A DNA stretch of 64,000 nucleotides from Neobacillus sp. PS2-9 (lineage in GTDB: Bacteria > Bacillota > Bacilli > Bacillales > Cytobacillaceae): the NCBI RefSeq assembly GCF_030915525.1, contig NZ_CP133269.1, positions 3,011,001 through 3,075,000 of the forward strand. The letters run 5' to 3'. The position numbers and the translations under genes are program-made. Positions 44,882-54,459 of the stretch are shown piece after piece. The stretch's first letter is position 1, and every line of letters begins with the position of its first letter. The notes under the pieces are model-generated. The model had not been told where the DNA came from and made no database searches. It saw only the letters and a program-made list of their open reading frames with translations.

Positions 44882-45805
44882 TTATCGTTTTAAGTTTACT
44901 ACTTCTTCTAAAATAGAATCGGAAGTAGTTATTGTTCTAGCATTTGCTTGGAATCCACGTTGTGCAACGATCATTTCCGTAAATTCTTCTGTTAAATCAA
45001 CGTTGGACATCTCAAGAATTCCTGCATTAACTGTTCCACCTTTATTATTTTCAATCCTGTCAGGTGTAATATCGCCAGAATTTCCTGTTCCCTCAAACAT
45101 TGTGTTACCTATTTTCTTTAAGCCTGCAGGGTTTGGAACGACAGCGGTTGCTAATGATATATTCTCAATTGAATTCTCATTAGTGCTCAAGTAGTATTTA
45201 CCTGCACTGTCCATTGCTAATTTTCCACTTTCCCCATCTTCTCGCACAACATTTATATAGCCATTAGAATCGATGGAAAATGAAGTGAATTTCTGTGTTT
45301 TTCCGTCTTTATCAAGATTCAATTCATCCGCTACAATCTTTATTTCTGCATTTTGCGGTTTTCCATCGCCACCGACCACTACACCATTTACAAAGAAGCC
45401 ATTTGAATTAACTAAGAAACCATTCGTATCTCGAGTAAAGTTTCCAGCCTTTGTTAAGTATGTAGGGACATCTGTACCAGGTGTTTCAGGGCTCACCACA
45501 AAAAAAGCATCTCCGTCAATCGCTAAATCCGTTCCAACATTAGTTGTCATTGGGCTTCCTGGAGTATGAACGGTATCGATAGACCCTATCTTTGTTCCAA
45601 GCCCCACTTGTTGTGGATTGATTCCTCCACTTTTGGTAGTCGGTGCAGTAGCTCCAGAAATATTTTGATTAATAATATCTTGAAACATTACACGGCTCTT
45701 TTTAAATCCGACTGTATTGACATTGGCAACGTTATTACCAATGATATCAAGTTTCGTTTGAAAACCTTTCATTCCAGAAACCCCAGAGTAAAGCGACTTT
45801 AACAT
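44882..45805 (-). CDS. flgE: Flagellar hook protein FlgE
   Basis: Hook subunit, 307 aa: N-terminal SGVSGMKGFQTKLDIIGNNV, a beta-rich D1/D2 insert, and C-terminal GILEMSNVDLTEEFTEMIVA. Longer than B. subtilis FlgE (264 aa), the extra length in the middle. Follows flgD by 36 bases that include a TATATATATA run. Confidence 0.95.
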   Translation of the reverse strand: MLKSLYSGVSGMKGFQTKLDIIGNNVANVNTVGFKKSRVMFQDIINQNISGATAPTTKSGGINPQQVGLGTKIGSIDTVHTPGSPMTTNVGTDLAIDGDAFFVVSPETPGTDVPTYLTKAGNFTRDTNGFLVNSNGFFVNGVVVGGDGKPQNAEIKIVADELNLDKDGKTQKFTSFSIDSNGYINVVREDGESGKLAMDSAGKYYLSTNENSIENISLATAVVPNPAGLKKIGNTMFEGTGNSGDITPDRIENNKGGTVNAGILEMSNVDLTEEFTEMIVAQRGFQANARTITTSDSILEEVVNLKR

Positions 45806-45841
45806 TGTTTGTTCCTCCTATTATATATATATAAAGTAGTA

Positions 45842-46279
45842 TTAGTTCGTTTCTGTTTTTAACTGTTTAATTTCAGTTACCGCTGAGATTGGGATTTTTT
45901 GATCCCCTACCAAATAGTAATAATTACTATTTTGATTCGAAATCCCCGTTACCACACCTGTTACAGGTGATACTGATCCATCAGGTGTCCAGCTAATTTC
46001 TTTTCCTATAACTGCTGCAAATTGACTCATTTGATTGCTAGAAAATTTTTCAAAAGCCTTATTTAAGTTTGTCATTTGCTCTAGAGAGCTAAATGTTGCC
46101 ATCTGCGCAATAAAATCTTTATCCTGAAGGGGACTAGAAGGGTCTTGGTTTGCCAATTGAGTAGTTAAGATCTTTAAAAAATCATCCTTACCAAGAACGC
46201 TTTTTTGTTCAAACGGTTGTACGTTATTATATATTGAATTATTTTTAGCTACTGTATTAACATCCACCCAATTACTCAC
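45842..46279 (-). CDS. flgD: Hook-capping scaffold protein FlgD
   Basis: Scaffold required for hook assembly. 145 aa from GTG 46279, with AAGGAG 9 bases upstream; the longer frame to 46462 lies inside fliK and is rejected. FlgD signature [20 protein letters not shown] and [16 protein letters not shown]. Follows fliK by 16 bases. Confidence 0.93.
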   Translation of the reverse strand: MSNWVDVNTVAKNNSIYNNVQPFEQKSVLGKDDFLKILTTQLANQDPSSPLQDKDFIAQMATFSSLEQMTNLNKAFEKFSSNQMSQFAAVIGKEISWTPDGSVSPVTGVVTGISNQNSNYYYLVGDQKIPISAVTEIKQLKTETN

Positions 46280-46295
46280 TTTCAATAGCTCCTTC

Positions 46296-48251
46296 CTATG
46301 CAGTGAAATCAATTCGGGAGCTTGTATTTCGAACTGCTCCACCATATGTAATAGGTAAAACCTCCCGCTCTCTTTCTGTTTGTTCAGATAATTCTCGTTG
46401 TTCGTTTGAACCATCCTGTGCTGAGGTAAAAGTATGCTGTTGACGAGACGACTGGGATCCATCCTGGGAGAAAGATAATCCTGCTTGATTAGTATCTACA
46501 GAAACGGTTGGCTGTTGTACAACATCAAGCTTTTGCACCTGCAAACCAAACTGCTGTAATGCTTGCTTTAAGTGATGAAGCTGCCCCTCTAATACCTCTT
46601 TAGCCACCGATGTGTCAGTCAATATTTGGGCTGAAATCTGCCCATGCTGTGTAGTAACATTTATTTCGATATGGCCTAAATGCTCAGGAAATAAAGAAAA
46701 TTTAGCCTCTGTACTACCTGACCTACCGTTGGATATTCTTACAAAGCTACTAATCCATTCACTTACTTCTTTACTAAAATCTGAAATTACTAGCTTATTT
46801 GGTAAGTTTTCAGGTTTGGAAGTATCTACAGGTAATATCGGTTGTTGATGATTCACAATTATTGATTGGTCACTATTTTTTTGTACATCATCTAATTTTG
46901 GAATAGACGTTACTCGTGACTCTCGACTTCCCTCGGGGTTTACTTGCTGAGGCATAGCTGAGAATATAACTTGATTTTTATCGAGTGTCATACCTTGTTT
47001 TGAATTAGGAATTAGTCTTCGTTCGATTGTATCAGAATGTACACCCATACCCGACTGGTTCTCAAATTTAAGTCCATTCAAAATTATTTGAATTTTTTCT
47101 TCAAAATTAGTTGGGAATTCATAAGACTGTTTTGCTTTTATTTCACCTAATAAGATGTGTATTTTTTGTAAAATTTGATTTGTTTCGTGAGGTGAAAGGT
47201 TCCATTCTTCTTTCACTTTTTGTATCGCCTGACTTATAGTCTCCCTAACCATTTGGATGGATTTAGATAAAGGATTTACCATATTTTCTTCAAGTGATTG
47301 CTGTGAAACCATAGGCCAATCAGAATCATTTTTTATTGAAGTCAGTGGTTGTTCAACTGGTCTTTGATATACCATAGGTGAATCAGGGTCATTTTTTATT
47401 GAAGACGGTGGTTGCTCAACTGGTCTTTGATACTCCATAGGTGAATCAGAAGCATTCTGTATCGTAGACGCTGGTTGTTCAACTGGTCTTTGATACTCCA
47501 TGGGTGAATCAGAAGTATCCACCAGTGGGGATACTAGAAATTTTGCAGCTCGTTGATACACATTAGGAGTATCCAAAGAAGATGCTTGCATAACAAGAGT
47601 TCGTTGAGAATCTACTAATGTGTCAGATGTATCAGGAGCATTTTTTTTGGGAACAACTAATGTTTCATCTAATTGCTGCACTTGCTCCATTAGAGAAACT
47701 AATGAAGTCAAGACTCCGTCTATCTTCCCGAAATCTTCGTCATTTAGTTTTTTTGATTCAATGTATTTGGAAACTGACACATTTTTTTTATTTTCGCCCT
47801 TTTCATTTACCATGGCTGGTTTAGAATCTATTAAAACTGCCTTATCAGAATCATACTGGCTGTCTTCTAGATTTATAGGTATAGCACTTAATACACTTGC
47901 GTTGATTTCCTTTGAGTTTAACGGGATATCTTCCAACTTGACTTTTAATAAGTTAAGTTGGTTTACTGATTCACCCAATTCAATCAATTCTGCAGGTTCT
48001 TTATCTGTGATCTTTGACGGATTCAAAAAAACCTCGGCTTGAGTTAATTTTCCTACTTGATTAGATCCATTTGGTATTGAAAGCTGGGCTGACTGTTTAT
48101 CACTATTAGGTGATTGGTCTAGATGTTTAAACATCGCTATTATTTGATCAAAGGAATTTCCTGAACCTGCCATAGGCGAAGGTGTATTAGTTTTTCCTCC
48201 GTTTTGTTGGTTTGTTTGATTTATTTTGATGTCAATTGGAGTGATACCCAA
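46296..48251 (-). CDS. fliK: Hook-length control protein FliK
   Basis: Molecular ruler that measures the hook and switches FlhB. 651 aa from TTG 48251, preceded by AGAGGAGG; an ATG upstream (48290) would put the ribosome binding site inside the gene. C-terminal Flg_hook domain at about 520-600 ([40 protein letters not shown]). The N-terminal ruler part is low-complexity and has a tandem 21-residue repeat (DNA 47290-47517). Longer than B. subtilis FliK (487 aa). Confidence 0.92.
   Translation of the reverse strand: MGITPIDIKINQTNQQNGGKTNTPSPMAGSGNSFDQIIAMFKHLDQSPNSDKQSAQLSIPNGSNQVGKLTQAEVFLNPSKITDKEPAELIELGESVNQLNLLKVKLEDIPLNSKEINASVLSAIPINLEDSQYDSDKAVLIDSKPAMVNEKGENKKNVSVSKYIESKKLNDEDFGKIDGVLTSLVSLMEQVQQLDETLVVPKKNAPDTSDTLVDSQRTLVMQASSLDTPNVYQRAAKFLVSPLVDTSDSPMEYQRPVEQPASTIQNASDSPMEYQRPVEQPPSSIKNDPDSPMVYQRPVEQPLTSIKNDSDWPMVSQQSLEENMVNPLSKSIQMVRETISQAIQKVKEEWNLSPHETNQILQKIHILLGEIKAKQSYEFPTNFEEKIQIILNGLKFENQSGMGVHSDTIERRLIPNSKQGMTLDKNQVIFSAMPQQVNPEGSRESRVTSIPKLDDVQKNSDQSIIVNHQQPILPVDTSKPENLPNKLVISDFSKEVSEWISSFVRISNGRSGSTEAKFSLFPEHLGHIEINVTTQHGQISAQILTDTSVAKEVLEGQLHHLKQALQQFGLQVQKLDVVQQPTVSVDTNQAGLSFSQDGSQSSRQQHTFTSAQDGSNEQRELSEQTEREREVLPITYGGAVRNTSSRIDFTA
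47290..47517. repeat. 63-bp tandem repeat within fliK
   Basis: Three and a half copies of a 63-bp unit encoding [24 protein letters not shown] 21-residue repeats, the last ([13 protein letters not shown]) diverged. The in-frame unit would let ruler length change by whole repeats. Confidence 0.9.
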
Positions 48252-48364
48252 ACAGTTACCTCCTCTCATTTCTAATATCCAAAGTTTCAATTAATCTACA
48301 TTATACCTCATGGACCTGAATTCGTCATGACAATTTTCGATTACTTTTTCAATTTATATCTTTT

Positions 48365-48391
48365 ATATCGACAAATATTTTGATAGATTTT
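48365..48391 (-). promoter_or_regulatory. Candidate sigma-D promoter of the fliK operon
   Basis: Minus-strand AAAA (48388-48391), 15-base spacer, GTCGATAT (48365-48372; consensus GCCGATAT). The spacer contains TATCAAAA, i.e. a TTTTGATA motif as upstream of cheA. About 115 bases before the fliK start. Confidence 0.6.
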
Positions 48392-48412
48392 GTTACCAAC
48401 ATATGATAAAAA

Positions 48413-48442
48413 AACAAGCAGCATCCATAGATACTACTTGTT
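48413..48442 (-). terminator. Terminator after cheB
   Basis: AACAAG-AG-ATC / GAT-CT-CTTGTT stem followed by a T7 run on the minus strand, just past the stop at 48452. Confidence 0.8.
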
Positions 48443-48451
48443 CTCTCTAAA

Positions 48452-49489
48452 TTACAATAAAAAAGAAGTAATCTTACTATACATCTGCGACAAAACAAAT
48501 TGTCCATCTGCAAAACCAGCTTCCAATACAGCTTTCGGCATGCCATATACTGTACACGATTCTTCTGATTCTACAAACACTTTTCCATTATACTTTTTTA
48601 CCTCCCCACAACCTTTTGCACCATCAACACCCATTCCTGTCAAAATGATTGATAACAATTTATCGGTGAAAATAGGAGCCGCTGAACTTAGAGTTATATC
48701 AATGGATGGCTTATATAATTCATTCACCATATCACAATCGTCCACTTTGAATACGATAGTCCCTGCAATCTTTTCAAAACGGGTTTGGTACCCTGAAGGA
48801 CAAATATATATCGTCCCTGGTTTAACTTCTTTTCCGTTTTGAGCTTCTTGTACCTCCATTTGACATAAGGAATCAAATCTTTCAGCCAAATGCTTTGTGA
48901 AACCAGGTGGCATATGCTGTGCAATGACAATAGGGACGGGAAAATCTTTCGGAAAACAAGGTAAAATCGTTTGTAATGCTTTTGGTCCCCCTGTTGAACA
49001 GCCAATAAAAATAAGTTCCGTATTTTGGTTAGTTTCAATACTTACTTCCATTTCAGGCAATTTAATTTTTGATAAAACAGTAGGCAGTTTAGCTTCTACT
49101 ATCCCTGCTAAGCGCTGTCTAAAATCTATACTCTGATCGTCTCCGTTTTGATTTCTAATCAGGTTTTCTTTTAAAAAGAAATCAACCGCACCTAGTGCTA
49201 GAGCTTGTAAAGTTTCTTGAGCCCCTTCTCCAGTCCGGGAGCTAATCATGACTACAGGAACAGGATTTGTTTTCATTATCTGCTCCAATGCACAAAGGCC
49301 GTTCATTTCGGGCATCTCTATATCCATTGTAACAAGATCGGGTTTTAGTCGTTTAACTTTATCAACTGCATCCACTCCATTTCTTGCAATTCCAATTACA
49401 AAAAATCGAGGGTCCGTTTCCAGCATTAGACTTATGGCCCTCCGCATAAAAGCAGAGTCATCGACTACTAATACTCCGTATTGTTTCAT
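48452..49489 (-). CDS. cheB: Chemotaxis receptor methylesterase CheB
   Basis: Response regulator that removes methyl groups from, or deamidates, receptors. 345 aa: receiver domain with D56 in VTMDIEMPEMNG, then catalytic domain with Ser in GCSTGGPKAL, His in AQHMPPGFTKHLAERF, and Asp in TGMGVDGAKGC. Start overlaps the cheR end by 32 bases; AAAGGAA upstream. Confidence 0.96.
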   Translation of the reverse strand: MKQYGVLVVDDSAFMRRAISLMLETDPRFFVIGIARNGVDAVDKVKRLKPDLVTMDIEMPEMNGLCALEQIMKTNPVPVVMISSRTGEGAQETLQALALGAVDFFLKENLIRNQNGDDQSIDFRQRLAGIVEAKLPTVLSKIKLPEMEVSIETNQNTELIFIGCSTGGPKALQTILPCFPKDFPVPIVIAQHMPPGFTKHLAERFDSLCQMEVQEAQNGKEVKPGTIYICPSGYQTRFEKIAGTIVFKVDDCDMVNELYKPSIDITLSSAAPIFTDKLLSIILTGMGVDGAKGCGEVKKYNGKVFVESEESCTVYGMPKAVLEAGFADGQFVLSQMYSKITSFLL

Positions 49490-50300
49490 TCGAATCAGAT
49501 TCCTTTCGATAATAAAAGCTCTTATCAGAGCGCACTTTTTGTAATCCCATGTTCGTATCTGTTATCGATTCAGCATGGCCAAGAAACAAGTATCCATCAG
49601 ATGATAAATTTTGGTATAAACTATGAATCACTTGTTGAGTTTTATCTCGATCAAAATAGATCAATACATTCCTGCAAAAAATGATATCTACTTCGCCAAT
49701 TTCTGCAACCTTTTCTTGGTTAAGTAGGTTTAAATGCTGAAACTTCACCATTCTTTTAGTAGATGATTTAATTTGGTATCCACCATTTTCTTCTATAAAA
49801 TATTTTTTTAATAAGCTTTCAGGTATTCGTCGAAAAGCAAAAGAACTATTATGATACCATCCCATCTCCGCTTTCTCGAGTACCTTCTTATTAATATCAG
49901 TTGCAATAATCTCTACAGTCCCTGGTAAAAACCGACCAGTTTCTTGTATTAACATAGCTAGTGTATATGGCTCCTCACCACTTGAACAGGCAGCACTCCA
50001 TATCCTAACTGGCCGGTTCATATTTCTACTTTTCAATAATGGCAATACAAAGGAACAACACTCGTTTAATTGTTCCTCTTCTCGATAAAAATAGGTTTCA
50101 TTAATAGTTAATAAGTCAATTAAGATATCCCACTCCGTAGCTGATTTTGTTAAAAAACCACAATAATCCTCATAGGTTATTCCTAATTCCATGATCCGTT
50201 TAGAAATTTTATCTTTAAGAATTGGAAGCCGATCATGATATCCCAATCCACAATAGTCATATACCATTTCGCTTAATCTTAATAACCCATTCTCTAGCAT
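49458..50300 (-). CDS. cheR: Chemotaxis receptor methyltransferase CheR
   Basis: Methylates receptor glutamates with S-adenosylmethionine. 280 aa from ATG 50300 (AAAAAGGTG at 6 bases upstream). N-terminal helical domain, then SAM-binding IWSAACSSGEEPYTLAML and VDIIFCRNVLIYFD. cheR-cheB pair lies divergent to motAB; in B. subtilis cheR and cheB are far apart. Confidence 0.95.
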   Translation of the reverse strand: MLENGLLRLSEMVYDYCGLGYHDRLPILKDKISKRIMELGITYEDYCGFLTKSATEWDILIDLLTINETYFYREEEQLNECCSFVLPLLKSRNMNRPVRIWSAACSSGEEPYTLAMLIQETGRFLPGTVEIIATDINKKVLEKAEMGWYHNSSFAFRRIPESLLKKYFIEENGGYQIKSSTKRMVKFQHLNLLNQEKVAEIGEVDIIFCRNVLIYFDRDKTQQVIHSLYQNLSSDGYLFLGHAESITDTNMGLQKVRSDKSFYYRKESDSNETIRSISSR

Positions 50301-50601
50301 GTGTATCACCTTTTTCCTCGCTACACTTTCATATAAATAATAGGAGCAGCAATGTTTTCTATTTCACACACTCTTTTATGTAGTTTATATAAACCGTTCT
50401 TAGTTGCCTCTCATACTTCAATATAATCAAATATGTAGTATAAAATTACTAGATAAAAAGGTAACCGTCAAATAGAATTTTTTTGAAAGAACTAACAAAA
50501 ACATTTTGATACAATCAAAATAAAACAAAAAACATTATTGTCGAAAATTTGTGATTAGCGTACAATTACATTACAAAACTTTTACAATAAAGGAGATTAT
50601 G
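50301..50601. promoter_or_regulatory. Divergent promoter region of cheR-cheB and motA-motB
   Basis: 301 bases, AT-rich. On the plus strand TAAA (50521-50524), 15 bases, GTCGAAAA (50540-50547) is a fair sigma-D candidate for motA. TTTTGAAA (50481) and TTTTGATA (50504) are 23 bases apart, like the motif pairs upstream of cheA and of the second receptor gene; the second is part of a small palindrome TTTTGATACAATCAAAA. No clear cheR promoter. Confidence 0.5.
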
Positions 50602-51399
50602 ATGTCTAGTATTATTGGTTTTTTATTGGCGTTAATAGCGATAGGAGTAGGTATGGTATTAAAAGGGGCCTCCTTATCTGCATTAATCAATCCGGCAGCA
50701 TATCTCATTATTTTTGGAGGCACAGCAGCCGCAGTTTTAATAGCATTTCCATTCAGCGAGATAAAAAAGTTTCCTATCATTCTAAAAATTGCTCTATTAG
50801 AACCAAAACAACCATCAAAGTCGGAGCAAGTTGCCAGCTTAGTAAGATGTGCTGAAATTGCGAAAAGAGAGGGTCTTTTAGCGCTTGAGGAAATTGCTGG
50901 TGAAACGAAAGATCCCTTTTTCAAAAAAGGCCTTGAAATGATTATTGACGGCCATGATATTGAATTCATTGAAGAAGTATTATTGGAGGAAGTAGCAGCC
51001 ATTGACAAACGACACAAAACAGGAGCTCTTATCTTTACCCAAGCGGGGACATATGCTCCAACCTTAGGAGTTCTTGGAGCTGTAATAGGTCTTATTGCAT
51101 CACTTGGAAATTTAAATGATGTAGAAAAATTGGGACATTCCATTTCTGCCGCATTTATTGCAACCTTGCTTGGTATATTCTCCGGTTATGTTATGTGGCA
51201 TCCCCTTGCAAATAAATTAAAACGTCTTTCAAAACGCGAGCAGGAATTTAAGCTTCTTACAATTGAAGGATTGCTTGCTGTTTATCAAGGACTATCTCCA
51301 AGCGCATTAGAAAAGAAGCTAACTGTCTACATTGCGCCAAATGAACGTAAAAAGATTGAGAAGGTAAACGAGGAAGTAGCGAATGAGAAAACAGCGTAG
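50602..51399 (+). CDS. motA: Flagellar stator protein MotA
   Basis: Proton-channel stator subunit. 265 aa from the second ATG of ATGATG (AAAGGAG at 6 bases). Four membrane helices (about 1-22, 30-52, 145-170, 178-200) and the large cytoplasmic loop that contacts FliG; AGTYAPTLGVLGAVIGLI is the conserved third helix with its proline. Only flagellar pair on the plus strand. Confidence 0.96.
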   Translation: MSSIIGFLLALIAIGVGMVLKGASLSALINPAAYLIIFGGTAAAVLIAFPFSEIKKFPIILKIALLEPKQPSKSEQVASLVRCAEIAKREGLLALEEIAGETKDPFFKKGLEMIIDGHDIEFIEEVLLEEVAAIDKRHKTGALIFTQAGTYAPTLGVLGAVIGLIASLGNLNDVEKLGHSISAAFIATLLGIFSGYVMWHPLANKLKRLSKREQEFKLLTIEGLLAVYQGLSPSALEKKLTVYIAPNERKKIEKVNEEVANEKTA

Positions 51400-52144
51400 A
51401 AATTTTGACGAAGAGCATGAAGAACATATCGATGAATCCTGGTTGATTCCATATGCTGATATTCTAACTCTACTTTTGGCATTATTCATTGTCTTATTTG
51501 CTTCCAGTACGGTTGATAAATCTAAATATGAGTCTATTATGGAAGCTTTTAAATCTGAATTAACTGGAACCAAAATTGAGAATAAGGATTCTGGACTCTC
51601 CATTAAACCTTCGGATAAGGAATCAGACGAAAAGACTGATCAACAGGAACAAGCAACGGTTCCTGTCGTTGAAGAAGCACAAAGTAAAGAGGAAATCGAA
51701 CTTGAACAATTGAAGCAACAATTAACTAAATATATTGAAGACAACAACCTTCAAGCAGTAATCACTCTTCAAGATACAAAACGCGGTGTAGAAATCTCCT
51801 TGAAAGATGTTATTCTTTTTGACCCTGGAAAAGCAGATTTAAAAGCTATCTCGTTTAAGACTCTAGATGTATTAGTCGGCTTATCCAAAACTGTAACGAA
51901 TCCGATTAGTATAGAGGGACATACAGATAATGTTCCGATAAAAAATTCGAAGTATCAGTCTAACTGGGAGCTTTCCTCAGCCCGAGCTGTCAGCGTTCTT
52001 CATTTTTTTGAATCAAAAAGCATTGCTAAAGAACGCTTGCAATTTGTTGGGTACGGCGAGTACCAGCCACTCTTTCCCAACGATACAAAAGAACACAAAC
52101 AGGCAAATCGCCGCGTCAATATTGTGATCTTGCGCAAAGGTTAA
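51383..52144 (+). CDS. motB: Flagellar stator protein MotB
   Basis: 253 aa: short cytoplasmic tail, one membrane helix with the proton-carrying Asp D26 in PYADILTLLLALFIVLF, acidic linker, and C-terminal OmpA-type peptidoglycan-binding domain (GHTDNVPIKNSKYQSNWELS; FVGYGEYQPL). Overlaps motA by 17 bases. The Asp plus surrounding residues fit the H+-driven MotB type rather than MotS. Confidence 0.96.
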   Translation: MRKQRRNFDEEHEEHIDESWLIPYADILTLLLALFIVLFASSTVDKSKYESIMEAFKSELTGTKIENKDSGLSIKPSDKESDEKTDQQEQATVPVVEEAQSKEEIELEQLKQQLTKYIEDNNLQAVITLQDTKRGVEISLKDVILFDPGKADLKAISFKTLDVLVGLSKTVTNPISIEGHTDNVPIKNSKYQSNWELSSARAVSVLHFFESKSIAKERLQFVGYGEYQPLFPNDTKEHKQANRRVNIVILRKG

Positions 52145-52184
52145 AAAAAGCCAGTTTCCTATTTTACAAGGAAGCTGGCTTTTT
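52144..52184. terminator. Bidirectional terminator between motB and the GNAT gene
   Basis: AAAAAGCCAGTTTCC / GGAAGCTGGCTTTTT stem with a 10-base loop, between convergent genes. Confidence 0.92.
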
Positions 52185-52188
52185 GAAT

Positions 52189-53043
52189 TTATAAGGTTTT
52201 CACCATCAGTACCTGCTCCGTCGTTTTCTTGAACCCCTGCTCCAACAAGTATTGGATGACTGGATTTGATTGTGAGGCATTGACGGTCATAAAGCTGACT
52301 GGATGGTTTTGTTGTTCGGTTATGGCTGAGAAAACTGCTTGTAAAGTCTCATCCGTTACCTCTCCCACTAATTCCACTTGAAATAAAAATACCTTTTCGA
52401 GCTGCCCTTCTTGGTTCCACACTCGTTTAAAAAGTGAATAGCCTACCGGGTTTTGGCTACCGTCAAAATAAATTTGTGCTTCACCAGCCTTAACACTCTG
52501 CCACTGGCACTGCCATGGAACATTTTGTTTATAAAAAGAGTAGGTTGATAGCTGTTCAGGACGAATAAATTCGGCTTGTAATTGAGAGTTCTTTTCCCCT
52601 TCGAGAGTACCAGCTAAATAGACAAGTACATCTGTTACTTCATAGCCGAATCTTGCATATAAACGGATCGCTCTCTCATTCTCTTTAATTGCTTCAAGGG
52701 TAGCGACCTCACAGCTCTCTTCCGCATAGATTTTTAGAATCTCTTCCATGAGTAACGTGGAAACCCCTTTGCCCCGATATTCCGTTGCGATACCAGTACC
52801 GCCATTCCAGGCAGTCTTTTTCCCATTTATCACCCTAAATCCATTTAAGACAATGGCTACGGGTGCCTCACCATCAAAGGCAACGATGGAGTGTGGTAAC
52901 GAAAGTCCTTCATTGACCAGACGATTGAAGAACATCTCAGGAGTCATTTCCAGTTGAACAAAATAGCCTTCGAAGCCCTTATTCCATGCGGTAATCATTT
53001 CTTGTATGGTACAATCTGTTAATCTCTTAATTTGTAAGTTCAT
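52189..53043 (-). CDS. GNAT family N-acetyltransferase
   Basis: 284 aa. N-terminal GNAT domain with the acetyl-CoA motif GIATEYRGKGVSTLLMEEIL and NERAIRLYARFGYE; the C-terminal half looks like a second, degenerate GNAT fold (NPVIQYLLEQGFKKT). Substrate unknown. Not in the catabolic operon: a 156-base gap with a terminator separates it from the acyl-CoA dehydrogenase. Confidence 0.88.
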   Translation of the reverse strand: MNLQIKRLTDCTIQEMITAWNKGFEGYFVQLEMTPEMFFNRLVNEGLSLPHSIVAFDGEAPVAIVLNGFRVINGKKTAWNGGTGIATEYRGKGVSTLLMEEILKIYAEESCEVATLEAIKENERAIRLYARFGYEVTDVLVYLAGTLEGEKNSQLQAEFIRPEQLSTYSFYKQNVPWQCQWQSVKAGEAQIYFDGSQNPVGYSLFKRVWNQEGQLEKVFLFQVELVGEVTDETLQAVFSAITEQQNHPVSFMTVNASQSNPVIQYLLEQGFKKTTEQVLMVKTL

Positions 53044-53160
53044 AACACCCCTCCTATGAAAAATTGCCTTTTCATTATCAAGTTGAAAATCGACTATTCA
53101 GTCTATTTTAATTAAATCAAAAAGCGCTTACATTTGCAACTATTTCTTGATTATTCAAAA

Positions 53161-53187
53161 AATCCCATTATGAGCCATAATGGGATT
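53161..53187 (-). terminator. Terminator after the acyl-CoA dehydrogenase gene
   Basis: Perfect 12-bp stem AATCCCATTATG / CATAATGGGATT with 3-base loop and following T-run on the minus strand. Confidence 0.9.
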
Positions 53188-53199
53188 TGGGTAACGTGT

Positions 53200-54414
53200 T
53201 TATTTGACCACTTCTTCTACTTCCTGAAACGGCCATGCTGGCAAGGACTTGGATAGGGGTTTATCCTCTCGATAACCAAGCACATATTCTGCCTGCATAA
53301 CCGTATGGATTTCGCGTGTTCCTTCATAAATCACTGGGGCTTTGGCATTTCTGAGGTATCGTTCGACCGGATACTCATTGGAAAAACCGTATGCCCCGTG
53401 GATTTGAACCGCATCATTGGCTGCTTCATAGGCATAATCACAGGCCTGCCATTTAGCTAGAGACGTTTCACGTGTGTTCCGTTTTCCCTGATTTTTCAGC
53501 CATCCAGCTCTAAAAACAAGTAATCTAGACTGTTGCAGACTTGCTTCCATTTTTGCAATCATTTGCTGTACGAGTTGGTGTCTGCCAATCTCTTTACCAA
53601 AGGTGCTTCGTTCATGGCAATATTTCAAGCTCGCCTCAAGGCTAGCCATGATTGTCCCACATGCACCGGCTGCAACTGTGAAACGGCCATTATCAAGGGC
53701 AGACATGGCAATTTTGAATCCTTCTCCTTCTTCACCAACGAGGTTTTCTTTTGGAATCTTGACGTTATCGAAAAAGAGCTCACCAGTATTACCAGCTCGA
53801 ATGCCAAGCTTTCCTTTGATTGCCTTTGAGGAAAACCCTTCCCACTCGCGTTCTACGATGAAGGCAGAAATCCCATGGTGCTTTTTGCTTTTATCGGTGT
53901 AGGCGAATACTAAAAAGTAATCCGCGACATCACATAGTGAAATCCATGTTTTTGATCCGTTTAATATGTAATAATCACCTTGTTTGGTGGCGGTTGTCTG
54001 CATCGCTGCCACATCTGACCCGGCATTCGGTTCAGTTAGTCCGAATGCGCCAACCTTATAGCCCTTTGCTTGTGCGGTGAGATATTTTTGCTTTTGCTGC
54101 TCATTGCCCCATTGAAGGAGTGTCATGCTGTTTAGACCGGTATGGACTGATACGGCTGTACGGAAAGCTGTATCGCCACGTTCTAATTCCTCGCAGACAA
54201 TCGCCAAAGCGTTGTAGTCCATTCCGCTTCCACCGTATTGCTCAGGGATACAGACCCCCATTAGACCTAGATTGGCGAGCCGCTTTAAAATACTTGACTC
54301 AAAATGCTGCTTTTCGTCCCATTCGCGAATATACGGCATGATCTCCTTGTCCACAAACTGGCGAACGGTCTTTCTTAACATTTCTTGCTCCTCTGAAAAG
54401 GAAAAATCCATCAT
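53200..54414 (-). CDS. Acyl-CoA dehydrogenase
   Basis: FAD enzyme that makes the 2,3-double bond in acyl-CoA. 404 aa with the three ACAD domains: FGLTEPNAGSDVAAMQTTA (FAD loop), NGSKTWISLCDVADYFLVFA, and C-terminal AVQIHGAYGFSNEYPVERYLR (in part). The catalytic base is probably E364 in VIYEGTREIH. Chain-length preference cannot be read. It follows the alcohol dehydrogenase gene after about 450 bases of repeats, so it may be a separate unit. Confidence 0.93.
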   Translation of the reverse strand: MMDFSFSEEQEMLRKTVRQFVDKEIMPYIREWDEKQHFESSILKRLANLGLMGVCIPEQYGGSGMDYNALAIVCEELERGDTAFRTAVSVHTGLNSMTLLQWGNEQQKQKYLTAQAKGYKVGAFGLTEPNAGSDVAAMQTTATKQGDYYILNGSKTWISLCDVADYFLVFAYTDKSKKHHGISAFIVEREWEGFSSKAIKGKLGIRAGNTGELFFDNVKIPKENLVGEEGEGFKIAMSALDNGRFTVAAGACGTIMASLEASLKYCHERSTFGKEIGRHQLVQQMIAKMEASLQQSRLLVFRAGWLKNQGKRNTRETSLAKWQACDYAYEAANDAVQIHGAYGFSNEYPVERYLRNAKAPVIYEGTREIHTVMQAEYVLGYREDKPLSKSLPAWPFQEVEEVVK

Positions 54415-54459
54415 ATAGTTGTTACTCCTCTCGGTTTTTAGTGTGATTTTTATATAAAA

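Noticed and set aside
50571..51143. 190-aa minus-strand frame antisense to motA
   Set aside because: motA is clearly the gene; the antisense frame has no ribosome binding site or family features.
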